From positions 255,419 through 319,418 of the forward strand of contig NZ_FOHS01000001.1 of assembly GCF_900111515.1 (NCBI RefSeq): a stretch of DNA of 64,000 nucleotides, in the 5' to 3' direction. The number at the start of each line of letters is the position of its first letter. The stretch's first letter is position 1. Under the pieces are notes generated by a model. The model ran no database searches and was not told the origin of the DNA. It was given only the letters and a program-made list of their open reading frames with translations. A program made the position numbers and the translations under genes. The DNA is from Hymenobacter actinosclerus. Its GTDB lineage: Bacteria; Bacteroidota; Bacteroidia; Cytophagales; Hymenobacteraceae. Positions 32,824-41,980 of the stretch are shown piece by piece.

Positions 32824-33456
32824 ATGAATAAGTCGCTGCTTTTACTTTCTGCCGCTGCCAGTCTGGCCGTGGTTTCCTGCAACCAGGACAAACAGGCCGC
32901 CGTGGATGCCGCCGTTACGCCTTCGGCCGATACGGCCGTGGTGATGAACGATAACATGGACTACCGCGCCGATGCCGACCGCACGGTAACCCAGATTGCC
33001 AGCGACCTTGACCTCGACGATACCACCGCCGTGTCGACCATCGGCCGGGGCTACTACGACCGGGGCCGCCGCTTCGCCGAAGTAAACAACCAGTACAAAA
33101 CCGACACCGTGGGCTATTATGCTGCTCAGCGCGCTGTAAACGACGAAACCGACAAGACGGTAAAGAGCGTTGTCGACGAGGACCGCTACACTACCTACAC
33201 CAACAACCGCGACACTTACTACGCCGGCACGCCCTACACGCCCGCCCCGGCGCCCGTAGCGAAGGCCGCACCCGCCAAGCCCGCCGGCCCGACGGTGGTA
33301 AAGCGCGAAAAGCGCCTCGGCGGCGACACCAAAATCACGTACTCGAACGGTAAAGTCATCAAAATCGACAAGGATGGCGACACCAAAGTGAAATACTCCG
33401 ACGGCACCAAGGTGAAAACCGACGCCGACGACGGCAACGTGAAGGTGAAAGACTAG
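32824..33456 (+). CDS. Hypothetical lipoprotein with charged C-terminal repeats
   Basis: A 210-residue protein. The ATG at 32824 begins a lipoprotein signal with lipobox VVSC (about residues 16-19). The middle part is hydrophilic and Asp/Thr/Tyr-rich, then a Pro/Ala linker (TPAPAPVAKAAPAKPAGP). The C-terminus has short repeated beta-like units (KITYSNGKVIKIDKDGD, then TKVKYSDGTKVKTD). I do not recognise a family. It is probably an anchored periplasmic or outer-membrane protein. Confidence 0.75.
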   Translation: MNKSLLLLSAAASLAVVSCNQDKQAAVDAAVTPSADTAVVMNDNMDYRADADRTVTQIASDLDLDDTTAVSTIGRGYYDRGRRFAEVNNQYKTDTVGYYAAQRAVNDETDKTVKSVVDEDRYTTYTNNRDTYYAGTPYTPAPAPVAKAAPAKPAGPTVVKREKRLGGDTKITYSNGKVIKIDKDGDTKVKYSDGTKVKTDADDGNVKVKD

Positions 33457-33475
33457 CCTTCGAGCCGATAATAGC

Positions 33476-33526
33476 AAAAAGCAAGGCCCCCGCCCGGATT
33501 TTCCGGACGGGGGCCTTGCTTTTTTA
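33476..33526. terminator. Strong bidirectional terminator
   Basis: The stem AAAAAGCAAGGCCCCCGCCC and its complement are separated by a short loop and end in T-runs on both strands. It lies between the convergent lipoprotein and serine hydrolase genes. Confidence 0.9.
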
Positions 33527-33541
33527 GCGTTAACTGGCAGG

Positions 33542-34885
33542 CTACTCGCGGGTGAACAGGTAGCTGCCGCCACCCTGGCGCAGGGTAAACGTGTGCTGGG
33601 CGGCATCGAAATCCATCATAATGCCCGCCTGATCGAAGGTGAACTGGGTTTTGGATTTGGCCGTGAGCGGAAGGGCCGGCTGGCCCGTTGCCTGCGCCGT
33701 TAAGGTGGTGCCCGATGCCGTAACCGTGATTTTAAGTGGAATCTGGGTGCTGGCGTAGGTGCCGGTCAGTTGGTTGAGGTCGGCGGCGACAACGTTCACC
33801 GAAGTGGCAGGGCGCAGGTCGGGCAGGCGGTAGGGCTTGCCGAAGTAGCTGGCCAGCGCGCCGATGAGCACGTCGTTGAGGGGGAAGTTGCCTCCATTCT
33901 GGCAGTAGGCCAGGGCGAGCTTTTCGGTGGGGTAGTAGAGGACGGTGGAGCGGAACTCGTCGATGGAGCCGTTGTGGCCGTAGCCCTTTTTGCCGTCGAA
34001 GGGCATCATCAGCAGGGCCATGCCGTAGTTGTCCTGTTGCGGCATCATCAGTTGCAGGCTGGCCGGCTTCACCAGCTTGCCCCCGAACAGGCCCTCGATA
34101 AAGCGGTCGAGGTCGGGCGTAGTGGAAACCAGGGCGCCGGCCCCGCCGGGGATGCTCATGTCGGTTTCGGGCTCGGGCTGCCAGGCGCTGCCGGTCCATT
34201 TAAACGAGGCCGCCTCGCGCTTTTTGCCGTCGATGCGCCCGCCGTAGTACGTGTCTTTCAGGTTCAGCTTGCCGGTAATGCGCTTTTGCAGAGCCTGGGC
34301 GTAGGGCTGGCCGCCGGCTTTCTCCAGAATGTAGCCCAGCAGCACGTAGTTGGTATTGTTGTACTCGAACCTGGCGCCAGGCTCGAAATCCGGCGTCAGC
34401 TGGCCGATGGTGGTGAGCATCTGCGCCTGGGTCCGGGGCGTGCTCATGTAGGTCGGGTAGGCCGCGTCGCGGGTGAAATCGTGCAGGCCGCTACGGTGGT
34501 GCAGCAGCTGGTCGAGGGTGATGCGGGCGGCGTTGGGCAGCTGCGGAAACCAGGTGGCCAGCGGGGCGTCCAGCTTCAGCCTGCCTTCCTCAACCAGCTG
34601 CATGAGCATGGTGGCCGTGAAGAGCTTGCTGATGGAGCCGATGCGGTAGCGCGTGGCCGGGGTGGCCGGCACGCCCGGTTGCTGCTGCCCAAAGGCGCGG
34701 CTGTACACCACCTTCCCATCCTGCGACAGCGTGAGGCTGCCCATGGCGCGGTGGCTGGCCTCCAGGCCCGTGAGCAGGCTGTCGAGCCTGGGCTTATTGA
34801 ACGGGGCCGCCGGGGTGGATTGGGCCGGGGCGGTGCCGGCCAGCAGCAGCGGCAGCACGAGCACGGAAAGAAGCTTGCGGAGCAT
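33542..34885 (-). CDS. Serine hydrolase, class C beta-lactamase family
   Basis: A 447-residue exported protein with signal peptide (to about residue 21, APAQ). The beta-lactamase fold carries SISK (nucleophile Ser and Lys, about residue 84), YNN (about 176) and the HNG triad motif in GYGHNGSIDEF (about 313). A C-terminal lipocalin-like domain of about 100 residues follows. The family includes D-aminopeptidases, esterases and penicillin-binding proteins; a role in antibiotic resistance should not be assumed. It is a single gene. Confidence 0.92.
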   Translation of the reverse strand: MLRKLLSVLVLPLLLAGTAPAQSTPAAPFNKPRLDSLLTGLEASHRAMGSLTLSQDGKVVYSRAFGQQQPGVPATPATRYRIGSISKLFTATMLMQLVEEGRLKLDAPLATWFPQLPNAARITLDQLLHHRSGLHDFTRDAAYPTYMSTPRTQAQMLTTIGQLTPDFEPGARFEYNNTNYVLLGYILEKAGGQPYAQALQKRITGKLNLKDTYYGGRIDGKKREAASFKWTGSAWQPEPETDMSIPGGAGALVSTTPDLDRFIEGLFGGKLVKPASLQLMMPQQDNYGMALLMMPFDGKKGYGHNGSIDEFRSTVLYYPTEKLALAYCQNGGNFPLNDVLIGALASYFGKPYRLPDLRPATSVNVVAADLNQLTGTYASTQIPLKITVTASGTTLTAQATGQPALPLTAKSKTQFTFDQAGIMMDFDAAQHTFTLRQGGGSYLFTRE

Positions 34886-35101
34886 AAGGAGCGGGAGCTA
34901 AGGGTAGAAGATAGTCCAAAGGAAAAGTCTACATCGAAGAAGTTGAATTCTTTTCAACCACCGCCCCTAATCCCGCCGTCAACGGCCTGATAAAGCCCGC
35001 GTTATCGTGCAACGCCAATGCAGTTTTTTGCTAAGCCCTGGGTTCGGGTAGGCCCTGAAAGTAGGGGCGGGGTTGCGGCGCAGGGGCTGATTCGGATGGG
35101 G

Positions 35102-35806
35102 TTATTTCTTGAAATAGGCCAGCAACTCGGCCCGGTGCGAGTTGCCGATGGGCAGCAGGGTGTTGTCGAGCAGCAGCACGTTGTCGGGCTGCAGCATGCG
35201 GATGTGGGCGGCGGCCACGATGAAGGAGCGGTGCACCCGCACGAAAGCCGGGCCTAGCACGGCCACCATTTCCTTCATGGTGTGGTGGAGCAGGTAGGCC
35301 TTGGTGGCGGTCGTGATTTTGACGTAATCCTTGCAGCCTTCCACGTACACAATGTCGCGGTGCGGAACCTTCAGCAGGCCCTGGCGCTCCTTTACCAGCA
35401 GGTATTTCTCGGCCGCGTCGTCGGCGGGCGGGATGGGCTGGGTGGCGGGCAGGCGGGCAATGGCCTTGGTGAACCGCTCGTAGCTGAAGGGCTTGAGCAG
35501 GTAGTCGAGAATATCGAGCTCGTAGCCCTCGTAGGCGTACTCGCGGTAGGCGGTGGTGAGGATGGTTTTGGGCGGGTGGGTAAGGCTTTTGAGGAAGTTG
35601 AGGCCCGTGACCAGCGGCATTTCAATATCGAGAAACAGCAAATCGACGGGGTGCTGGGCCAGGTGCTCGTAGGCCTCGATGGCGTTGCGGCATTTGCCCG
35701 TCAGCGTCAGGCCCGGCGTCTGGCCGATAAACTGGCTGAGCACCTGGTGGGCCAGCGGCTCATCATCCACAATCAGGCAACGAACGGGCGCGGGCGTGTT
35801 GGTCAT
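35102..35806 (-). CDS. LytTR-family response regulator
   Basis: A 234-residue regulator. The receiver domain (about 1-120) has CLIVDDEPLA and the phospho-acceptor in LLFLDIEMP, then TAYREYAYEGYELDILDYLLKP. The LytTR DNA-binding domain (about 135-234) includes VYVEGCKDYVKI and FVRVHRSFIV. The ATG at 35806 (MTNTPAPVRCLIVDDEP) is used; the 16 codons upstream in the same frame come from a GGTGATAGG-type repeat. It is downstream of its kinase in one operon. Its likely operator lies in the divergent promoter region at 37032-37111. Confidence 0.95.
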   Translation of the reverse strand: MTNTPAPVRCLIVDDEPLAHQVLSQFIGQTPGLTLTGKCRNAIEAYEHLAQHPVDLLFLDIEMPLVTGLNFLKSLTHPPKTILTTAYREYAYEGYELDILDYLLKPFSYERFTKAIARLPATQPIPPADDAAEKYLLVKERQGLLKVPHRDIVYVEGCKDYVKITTATKAYLLHHTMKEMVAVLGPAFVRVHRSFIVAAAHIRMLQPDNVLLLDNTLLPIGNSHRAELLAYFKK

Positions 35807-35813
35807 GGCTTGG

Positions 35814-35848
35814 GGGATGAGGTGATAGGTGATAGGAGGATGAGGAAT
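35814..35848. repeat. GGTGATAGG repeat fragment in the kinase-regulator spacer
   Basis: GATGAGGTGATAGGTGATAGG and then a further GATGAGG make a direct-repeat tract like one outer arm of family B. No inverted partner is close by. It fills most of the 58-base spacer. Confidence 0.55.
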
Positions 35849-35864
35849 GGACAAAAAAGCACGG

Positions 35865-36980
35865 CTATTCCACCCGGAGCGTCAGCTCGGCGCGGTAGCG
35901 GCCGTTGTGCTCGGTCAGGTGCAGCTCGTGGGCGTTGGGATAATACAGATTCAGGCGCTGGCGGATGTTCCGAAGGCCGATGCCGCCGCTGCGCCGGGGC
36001 GAGGCCGCCGGGGCTTCGGGCAGCATGTCGTTTTCGATGAGAAAGTGCAGCCGACCGGGCGTAGTCGTGAGCGTGGCCCGCACGCTGGCGTCGTCGGCGA
36101 AGTGGTGGCGGCCGTGCTTGAAGCTGTTTTCGACCAGCGGCAGCAGCAGCAGCGGCGGTAGCTGCACGCCGGCCGCGTCGCCCACCGCCCGGAACTCCAC
36201 CCGCGCCCCGGCGTACTTGCGCTGCTCCAGCTCGAAGTAGTTCTGCAGAAACTCCACCTCCTCGGTCAGGGCAATGCGGGCCTTGCCGCTGTCGTAGAGC
36301 ACGTAGCGCATCAGCTCGGAAAGCAGCAGAATAAAGCGCGGCGTTTCCGGCGAGCCGGCCAGGCTCAGGCCGTAGATGCTGTTGAGGGTATTGAACAGAA
36401 AGTGCGGCTGCAGTTGCGCCTTGAGCTGCTCCATCTGCAGGGCCAAGTGGTCTTTTTCGAGGTGGCGGCGGCGGTATTCCTGCTGAAAAGCAAACCGCAC
36501 AAACGCCACGCAGCTAAAGGCCAGCAAGTCGGTAAGCAGCAGTTTGAAGTAGGGCTGGGCCCACCAGGTAGTCAGGCCCTGGACCGCCAGCCGGTAGCCC
36601 TGCTGATAGTACGTAACCAGCGCCGGCGGCTGGGCAATGTGCTGAAACAGGCCGTAGCTCAAGGCCATATTCAGCTTGATGCTCCACCATACATACACCA
36701 CGCCAGCGAGCCCGAGCAGCAAATAGCGACGACGGTGCAACAGCAGCGGCAGCAGCCCCCGGTAGTAGGGCACCATGTAAAGCGTAGCCAGCAGGGCGAG
36801 TAGGCTGAACTGGGGGTAAGGAAAGTTGGGGTGCCTGATAAGCGGCAGCTGCCTGGTGGCTCCTTCCACCAGCACACTGTACTTGTAGAGCCCCACGTAC
36901 AGCGCCCACACCAGCCCCTCGAACACGAGCGGGAAGCGGCTGGGCCGGTCGGGGGCGGCAGGTAGGGCGGGGGTTTGCAT
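35865..36980 (-). CDS. LytS-type sensor histidine kinase
   Basis: A 371-residue membrane kinase. Four hydrophobic segments (about 15-165) are followed by a coiled coil and the His_kinase domain with the phospho-acceptor motif LQPHFLFNTLNSIYGL. The ATP-binding part has LVENSFKHG (N box) and RRSGGIGLRNIRQRL (G box). It phosphorylates the LytTR regulator encoded next. The ATG at 36980 (MQTPALPAAP) is chosen because a further 69 codons upstream would run through the shared promoter and operator region. Confidence 0.93.
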   Translation of the reverse strand: MQTPALPAAPDRPSRFPLVFEGLVWALYVGLYKYSVLVEGATRQLPLIRHPNFPYPQFSLLALLATLYMVPYYRGLLPLLLHRRRYLLLGLAGVVYVWWSIKLNMALSYGLFQHIAQPPALVTYYQQGYRLAVQGLTTWWAQPYFKLLLTDLLAFSCVAFVRFAFQQEYRRRHLEKDHLALQMEQLKAQLQPHFLFNTLNSIYGLSLAGSPETPRFILLLSELMRYVLYDSGKARIALTEEVEFLQNYFELEQRKYAGARVEFRAVGDAAGVQLPPLLLLPLVENSFKHGRHHFADDASVRATLTTTPGRLHFLIENDMLPEAPAASPRRSGGIGLRNIRQRLNLYYPNAHELHLTEHNGRYRAELTLRVE

Positions 36981-37208
36981 GGGGGCAAGTTGGCGGATTT
37001 TTTCGCCGCCCCCTGCATCAGCAGGTCCGGATTTCGACCAATGGGGGGTGTTTTTTCGACCAAAAAAACGCGGCGGGTACTTGGTCGCGTCGGGACCGGG
37101 AGTGGTCGAAAAACGCCTTGGAAACGCGCCGGGCGGGTGTTGCTTTGTCCCATTCCCAGCCGGTTGGCGGTTGGGCTCTCTCCCCAACGCTGCCTAACCT
37201 CCCGACCC
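36981..37208. promoter_or_regulatory. Divergent control region between the kinase and the receptor genes
   Basis: 228 bases without coding sequence, holding the candidate LytTR sites. A rightward promoter candidate is also here: TTG at 37118-37120, 19 bases, then TTGCTTTG at 37140-37147, one mismatch to TAnnTTTG. No clear leftward -7 element was found. Confidence 0.5.
37032..37111. promoter_or_regulatory. Candidate LytTR operator: two direct-repeat pairs head to head
   Basis: TTTCGACCA occurs at 37032-37040 and again at 37054-37062, 13 bases apart. On the other strand the same box occurs at 37103-37111 (TGGTCGAAA), with a six-base match at 37082-37087 (TGGTCG), 12-13 bases before it. LytTR regulators are known to bind pairs of 9-base direct repeats 12-13 bases apart, so this arrangement is expected for the adjacent regulator. 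The proximal copy ends 6 bases before the rightward -33 TTG. Confidence 0.6.
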
Positions 37209-39671
37209 ATGAAAACTGCTTCTGCCTCCCTGCTCCTGCTGGCTGCGCTGGTCGCCGCCCCCGCCGTGGCCACGGCCCAAACCACTCCGGCTAAAACTGC
37301 GGCCGGCCGGCCCACCGCGGCAGCCGCGCTCAGCGGCACCGTCGCCGACAGCCTCACCGGGCAGCCCCTGGCCTTTGCCACGATGGTGGTCAGGAAAAGC
37401 GCCGACCCCGCGTTCGTGCTGAGCACGATGACCGACGAAAAAGGCGCGTTTCGTTTCGAGGGTCTGGCGGCCGGCACCTACAACCTGCTCGGAACTTATA
37501 TCGGGTACAGGAATGGCGCGGTTGAAGCAGTGGTGGTAAGCGCCAACACGGCCGATAATAAGCCGCTGACTATGGCTTTGGCGCCGGACCGGAACCTGCT
37601 CAAAGAAGTGAAAGTAACCGGCAACCGGCCCTTTATTGAGCTGCGCGCCGACAAAGTGGTGCTCAACGTGGCCGAAAGCCCCATTGCCCAGGGCGGCACC
37701 GCCGCCGAAGTATTGTCGCGGGCTCCCGGCGTGGTGGAGCAGGGCGGCCGCTACCAGGTGCGGGGCAAAACGGCCCTGGTGCTCATCGATGGCAAGCTGA
37801 CCAACCTGGGGGGCACCGACCTGGCCAGCCTGCTCGCTTCGCTGCCCAGCAATACCCTCGATAAAGTGGAAGTAGTTGCCAACCCCTCGGCCCGCTACGA
37901 CGCCAACGGCGGGGCCGTCATCAACATCCTCACCAAGAAAAACAGTGCCTTCGGGACCAATGGCAGCGTAAGTGCCGGGGTGGGGGCCGGCCGCTTCGCC
38001 CGCTACAACGGCGGCGCTACTTTGAGCTACCGCCGCGACAAGCTGAACATATTCGGGGGCCTGGACTACTTGCGCACCAGACAGTACCGCCGCTTCGAGA
38101 GCAACCGCGTGCTGGGCCAGGAAACGCGCATCGCTGAGGCCAGCTACAGCGTAACCGGGCGCAACAGCCAGACGGCCCGCCTCAACTTTGATTACGACCT
38201 GACCAAGCGCAGCTCGGTGGGCCTGCAGATTCGTGGAATCGTGAGTGCCCGCGAAACGGACGGCAACACCAACTCGGCCGTGGCGGGCCTGGCCGGGCCG
38301 CCCAACGCCACCAACGCGCTGCAAACCAACGGCACCGCGCGCGGCTTCAACCCCACAGTAAGCGTGTACTACCGCACGCTGCTGGATTCGGCCGGCAGCG
38401 AGCTGAAGCTCAACGCCGATTACCTCACCTTCCACAAGCGCTTCGACGAGCAGTACCGCAACGCCGGCTACAACCTGCTGAGTGAAGAAGCTACAACCAA
38501 CGAGCTGCGCACCTACTCGCCGGCCCGCAACTCGGTGGCTTCCTTCACCGCCGACTACACCCGCACCCTTGGCAAAACCACGGCGCTGGAAGCGGGCCTG
38601 AAGTCGTTGCGCACCGTTACCGACAACGACATCAACTGGGAAAACCTGGCCGACGACGGCAACTGGCTCAACGACGCGCGTCGCACCAACCACTTCGTGT
38701 ACCGCGAGTACATCAACGCGGGCTACGCCTCGCTGCGCCGGCCAATGAGCAAGAAAATTGGCCTGCAACTGGGCCTGCGGGCCGAGCACACGCACAGCGA
38801 AGGCGAGTCGCTGACGCTGGGGCAGGTGAACAGGCGCGACTATTTCAACCTGTTTCCGAACGTGTCGCTTGACTACGCAATGTCGGAGAAGCAGCAGTGG
38901 AATTTCAGCTACCGGCGCAACATCGACCGGTTTCGCTTCGACATCGTCAACCCCTTCCTGACCTACCTTAGCCCCTACCTCTACTACCAGGGCAACCCCA
39001 ACATCCGGCCCTCGTTCTCGCACAACTTCTCCGTTTCGCACAGCTACAACAACGCCGTGGCTACCTCCGTGAGCTACGGCCGCCACACCAACGCCCTGGC
39101 CGAGGTATTCCACCGCGACCCGGCCACCAACATCGTCATTCAGTCTGATGCCAACCTGAGCCGGGCCACCACCCTGGATGCCAACGTGAGTCTGACCAAG
39201 CAGCTTGGCGGCGGGGCCATCACCACGGCCAATTTTGTGGGCGCTACCTACGTCCGGTTCTACTCGCCCAGCATGCCCTGGCTGAACCAGTCGAGCGTGG
39301 GCGTGATGGCCAGCAGCAACACCACCCTAAACATGCCCAATGGCCTGCGGGCCGAGCTCAACCTGTTCTACCGCACGCCGCTCACGTATGGTGCCTACGC
39401 CTTCAGGGCCCAGTACAACGGCAGCGTGGCAGTATCGAAGCCGGTGTTGAAGGAAAAAGGCATGCTCACGCTGACCGTCCTCGACCCGCTGAACCTGCAG
39501 AAAAGCCGCTACGATACGCGGGCCGCAGAAGTGCAGGCCTACAGCCTCGATAAAACCGAAACCCGCTTTGTGCGCCTGAACTTCAGCTACCGCTTCGGCA
39601 ACCAGAAAGTGAAGATTATCAGAGCGCGCCGCACGGGCATCGAGGCCGAGAAGATGCGCCTGGAAAACTAG
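37209..39671 (+). CDS. Outer membrane beta-barrel receptor, TonB-dependent type
   Basis: An 820-residue outer membrane protein. The ATG at 37209 begins a signal peptide (to about 24, VATAQ). A carboxypeptidase-regulatory-like domain (about 45-130, SGTVADSLTGQPLAFATMVV) precedes the plug (LRADKVVLNV, RAPGVVEQGGRYQVRGKTA, VEVVANPSARYDANGGAVIN). A beta-barrel follows to the C-terminus. It belongs to the outer membrane beta-barrel family 3 group, which lacks a SusD partner; none is nearby. Its substrate is unknown. The divergent LytS/LytTR pair and operator suggest it is induced by that system. Confidence 0.92.
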   Translation: MKTASASLLLLAALVAAPAVATAQTTPAKTAAGRPTAAAALSGTVADSLTGQPLAFATMVVRKSADPAFVLSTMTDEKGAFRFEGLAAGTYNLLGTYIGYRNGAVEAVVVSANTADNKPLTMALAPDRNLLKEVKVTGNRPFIELRADKVVLNVAESPIAQGGTAAEVLSRAPGVVEQGGRYQVRGKTALVLIDGKLTNLGGTDLASLLASLPSNTLDKVEVVANPSARYDANGGAVINILTKKNSAFGTNGSVSAGVGAGRFARYNGGATLSYRRDKLNIFGGLDYLRTRQYRRFESNRVLGQETRIAEASYSVTGRNSQTARLNFDYDLTKRSSVGLQIRGIVSARETDGNTNSAVAGLAGPPNATNALQTNGTARGFNPTVSVYYRTLLDSAGSELKLNADYLTFHKRFDEQYRNAGYNLLSEEATTNELRTYSPARNSVASFTADYTRTLGKTTALEAGLKSLRTVTDNDINWENLADDGNWLNDARRTNHFVYREYINAGYASLRRPMSKKIGLQLGLRAEHTHSEGESLTLGQVNRRDYFNLFPNVSLDYAMSEKQQWNFSYRRNIDRFRFDIVNPFLTYLSPYLYYQGNPNIRPSFSHNFSVSHSYNNAVATSVSYGRHTNALAEVFHRDPATNIVIQSDANLSRATTLDANVSLTKQLGGGAITTANFVGATYVRFYSPSMPWLNQSSVGVMASSNTTLNMPNGLRAELNLFYRTPLTYGAYAFRAQYNGSVAVSKPVLKEKGMLTLTVLDPLNLQKSRYDTRAAEVQAYSLDKTETRFVRLNFSYRFGNQKVKIIRARRTGIEAEKMRLEN

Positions 39672-39701
39672 CGGCCGGCTCCCGACTTTCAAAATAGGTT
39701 G

Positions 39702-39745
39702 TTGCGCCCCGGTCTTTCCTCTATGAGAGGAGCCCCGGGGCGCAA
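39702..39745. terminator. Hairpin between convergent genes
   Basis: TTGCGCCCCGG and CCGGGGCGCAA pair, with a second small stem CCTC/GAGG inside. It lies 30 bases after the receptor stop. Confidence 0.7.
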
Positions 39746-39767
39746 TGCCTTTCCTGAAAAACTGCTA

Positions 39768-40862
39768 CTACTGCACCCCAAATTCGCGCAGCTCGGCGTC
39801 GATGCGCTGGTTCCAGCGGGCCTGGGCGGTGTCGTTGGTGCCGCCCGCCGTTTCGTGGTCGTACTGGTCCTGAAGGCGGTTCATCTCGCGGAAAGAATCC
39901 AGGTACTGCCAGCCCAGGATGCTCTGGTAATCGGCCACCGTGAGGCTGTCGGGGCCCACCCTGCGCCGGAACTGCTCGGCCACCAGCCGCACGATATCGA
40001 AGTGGCGCTGCTCGTGGTTGAGGTTGAAAGCCGTGCGCTGCCCCTGCGCCACCCACGACGAAGTGCGCACCACGTACACCTGCAGCTCAATATCCAGCTC
40101 TACCACGCCCTGGCGCACCCGCGGCCGGGTCCGGTAGCCGAAGCTCGGGAACACCGCCGCCGCATACTGCCCCCTGGGCCGGGGCGGGCCCGTGAAATCG
40201 GTCCAAGCCAGGGGGCGGGCCGGGTCGTAGAACAGCGTGTCGGGCTCGGTCTGGCGGGTATCGTAGCGGAAGGTGGGCTGCACGGCCGTGGCCAAGCGCA
40301 GGTCGGTGGCCGCCGCGGTGGCCAGCCAGCCGTTGAAGTAGCGCAGGCTGCCGGCCAGCGCCTGCCCCAGGGCGGCCTCCACCACGGCCCGGTCGGGGCG
40401 GGCGCGGCCGTAGCGGGCCTGGCCGCGGTACTCGGTGAGCGTAATGGAGCGGCCTTCGGGGTTGCGCCACTCGAAAGCCAGGTGCAGGACAATGGTGCCG
40501 TTGGCGGCGGCCGGGTTGGGGCCGGGCGTTTCGCGCACCTGCAGCGCCAGCACCCGCAATGTTACGGGGTAGCGGCTGGTTGGGCCGGCCGGCAGCGTAG
40601 CAGCCGCAAACTGCTGCAGCGCCGCCGCCGTACCGCCGCGCAACTCTACCGGCCGGGCCACTGCCGCCGCCGGGCTGGCTGCTGGCGCTACGGGCAGCAA
40701 CAGCGCCACTGCCGGCTGGCCGGGCCGCTCGTCGCGCACGGCGACTATGCTGAACAGCGCCGGCCCGAAACCGGGCGCAACGGGCCGCAGCACCAGCGGC
40801 GCTTCGGGCGCGGGCCACAGCAGGTGCAGCAGCAGTACAAACAGGTTCAGCGTAAGCATCAT
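39768..40862 (-). CDS. Exported DUF922-like protein with HExxH motif
   Basis: A 364-residue protein with an N-terminal hydrophobic signal (MMLTLNLFVLLLHLLWP). The C-terminal third contains NLNHEQRHFDIVRL (about residue 290), a HExxH motif in the form used by the DUF922 group of putative zinc proteases, preceded by a beta-rich region (VELDIELQVYVVRTSSW). The N-terminal part is Ala/Pro-rich with a beta domain (about 85-215) that I do not recognise. Protease activity is inferred only from the motif. Confidence 0.7.
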   Translation of the reverse strand: MMLTLNLFVLLLHLLWPAPEAPLVLRPVAPGFGPALFSIVAVRDERPGQPAVALLLPVAPAASPAAAVARPVELRGGTAAALQQFAAATLPAGPTSRYPVTLRVLALQVRETPGPNPAAANGTIVLHLAFEWRNPEGRSITLTEYRGQARYGRARPDRAVVEAALGQALAGSLRYFNGWLATAAATDLRLATAVQPTFRYDTRQTEPDTLFYDPARPLAWTDFTGPPRPRGQYAAAVFPSFGYRTRPRVRQGVVELDIELQVYVVRTSSWVAQGQRTAFNLNHEQRHFDIVRLVAEQFRRRVGPDSLTVADYQSILGWQYLDSFREMNRLQDQYDHETAGGTNDTAQARWNQRIDAELREFGVQ

Positions 40863-40918
40863 TCAGCAGACACCCGCAGCCGGCTGCTTGTTCCGGGGAG
40901 GAGATGATGGAATGAAGA

Positions 40919-41051
40919 AGTGAACAAGAACTGTCATCCGAAGCAAGCACGGCGAAGGACCTGTTTACGCTGGCACCAACCAAAATCCGGCTCGTTTCAG
41001 CAGCATAAGGTCCTTCACTGTACTTGCTTCGGATAACAGTTCTTCTTCACC
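40919..41051. repeat. Dispersed palindrome family A, copy 5
   Basis: Arms of 44 bp (40919-40962 and 41008-41051) pair with about five mismatches. The core CTGTCATCCGAAGCAAGCAC then GCGAAGGACCT is a variant, and the inner continuation TTTACGCTGGCACC matches copies 1 and 2. It lies between the DUF922-like start and the AraC stop. Confidence 0.85.
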
Positions 41052-41056
41052 CCAAC

Positions 41057-41980
41057 TCAGCCCCCGCCCAGGCGCTGGCGGCGGTACTCGGTGGGGCTTT
41101 GGCCGGTGAACTTGCGGAAGGTTTTGTTGAAGTGCGACAGGTTGTTGAACCCGCAGGCGTAGCAGACCTGGGTGACGGCCAAATCGTCGTCGAGCAGTAG
41201 CCGACAGGCCTGGCCTACGCGGTACTCCTGTACGAAGTCGGTGAGCGTGTGCCGGGTCATTTTCTTGAAGTAGCGGCAGAAGGCCGGCACCGACAGGTAA
41301 GCCACGTCGGCCACCTCCTGCACCGAGAGGTTGGCGCGCTGGTAGTTCTGCTCCACAAACTGATACACCCGGCTCAGGCGCTGCTGCTCCTTGCCGCTCA
41401 GGCCCTGGCCGCCGGCACCGGCGTGCAGCGGCTGGCAGTCGGGGGTGGGGGCGGCCTGGGCCAGCTGCTGCAGGGCCTGCAGCAGCAGCAGCAGCCGGGC
41501 AAAGGGCGGGGCCGTGAGTAGCTGCCGCAACAGCGGGCCCACGGTCTGGCGGGTGGCGGCCCCGAACGAAAGCCCCTCGTGCGAGCGGGCCAGCAACTGC
41601 CGGATAGCCACCATCTCCGACCGCTCCCAGAAGTCGGGCCCCAGGAAGTCGCCGCGCAGCTGCACCACAATTTCCTCGAACGGCGTGCCTACCGGCTGGC
41701 CGTAGCTGAAAGTGAGGTGGGGCAGATCGGGCCCGATGAGCACCAGCTCGCCATCTTCGAAGCGCGAAATATGCTGGCCGATGTGGCGCCGGCCGTGGCC
41801 CCGCGGGATGTAGACCAGCTCGTACTCGGGGTGGTAGTGCCAGAGCAGCTCGGCCTTGCTTACCTGGGTGTAGTGGAGCAGCGTAAACGAGCTGTCGGCG
41901 GTGGGGTGGATGGGCTCAAACTGTAGCTTCACGGCGAAAAATGGTGCCTCAATGGCGGAGTGGGAGCGTGAAGTTAACAC
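41057..41980 (-). CDS. AraC family transcriptional regulator
   Basis: A 307-residue regulator. The N-terminal cupin (about 25-110) has WHYHPEYELVYIPRGHGRRH, a typical ligand pocket. The C-terminal double HTH (about 205-305) has NLSVQEVADVAYLSVPAFCR followed by YFKKMT, and YACGFNNLSHFNKTFRKFTG with SPTEYRR. Such proteins usually sense sugars or small metabolites. The start at 41980 gives a 16-residue lead; a GTG at 41932 (VKLQFEPIHP) is an alternative. The target is not evident from neighbours. Confidence 0.9.
   Translation of the reverse strand: MLTSRSHSAIEAPFFAVKLQFEPIHPTADSSFTLLHYTQVSKAELLWHYHPEYELVYIPRGHGRRHIGQHISRFEDGELVLIGPDLPHLTFSYGQPVGTPFEEIVVQLRGDFLGPDFWERSEMVAIRQLLARSHEGLSFGAATRQTVGPLLRQLLTAPPFARLLLLLQALQQLAQAAPTPDCQPLHAGAGGQGLSGKEQQRLSRVYQFVEQNYQRANLSVQEVADVAYLSVPAFCRYFKKMTRHTLTDFVQEYRVGQACRLLLDDDLAVTQVCYACGFNNLSHFNKTFRKFTGQSPTEYRRQRLGGG

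Noticed and set aside
33542..34885. Calling the serine hydrolase a beta-lactamase
   Set aside because: The SxxK and YxN motifs fit the fold, but the extra lipocalin-like domain and Bacteroidota context fit esterase or peptidase relatives equally well.
35807..35854. 16-codon extension of the LytTR regulator
   Set aside because: The codons are translated repeat sequence (GGTGATAGG type), and the receiver domain starts normally at 35806.
36975..37208. N-terminal extension of the receptor frame into the kinase gene
   Set aside because: It overlaps the kinase start and the operator region, and would hide a clear signal peptide starting at 37209.
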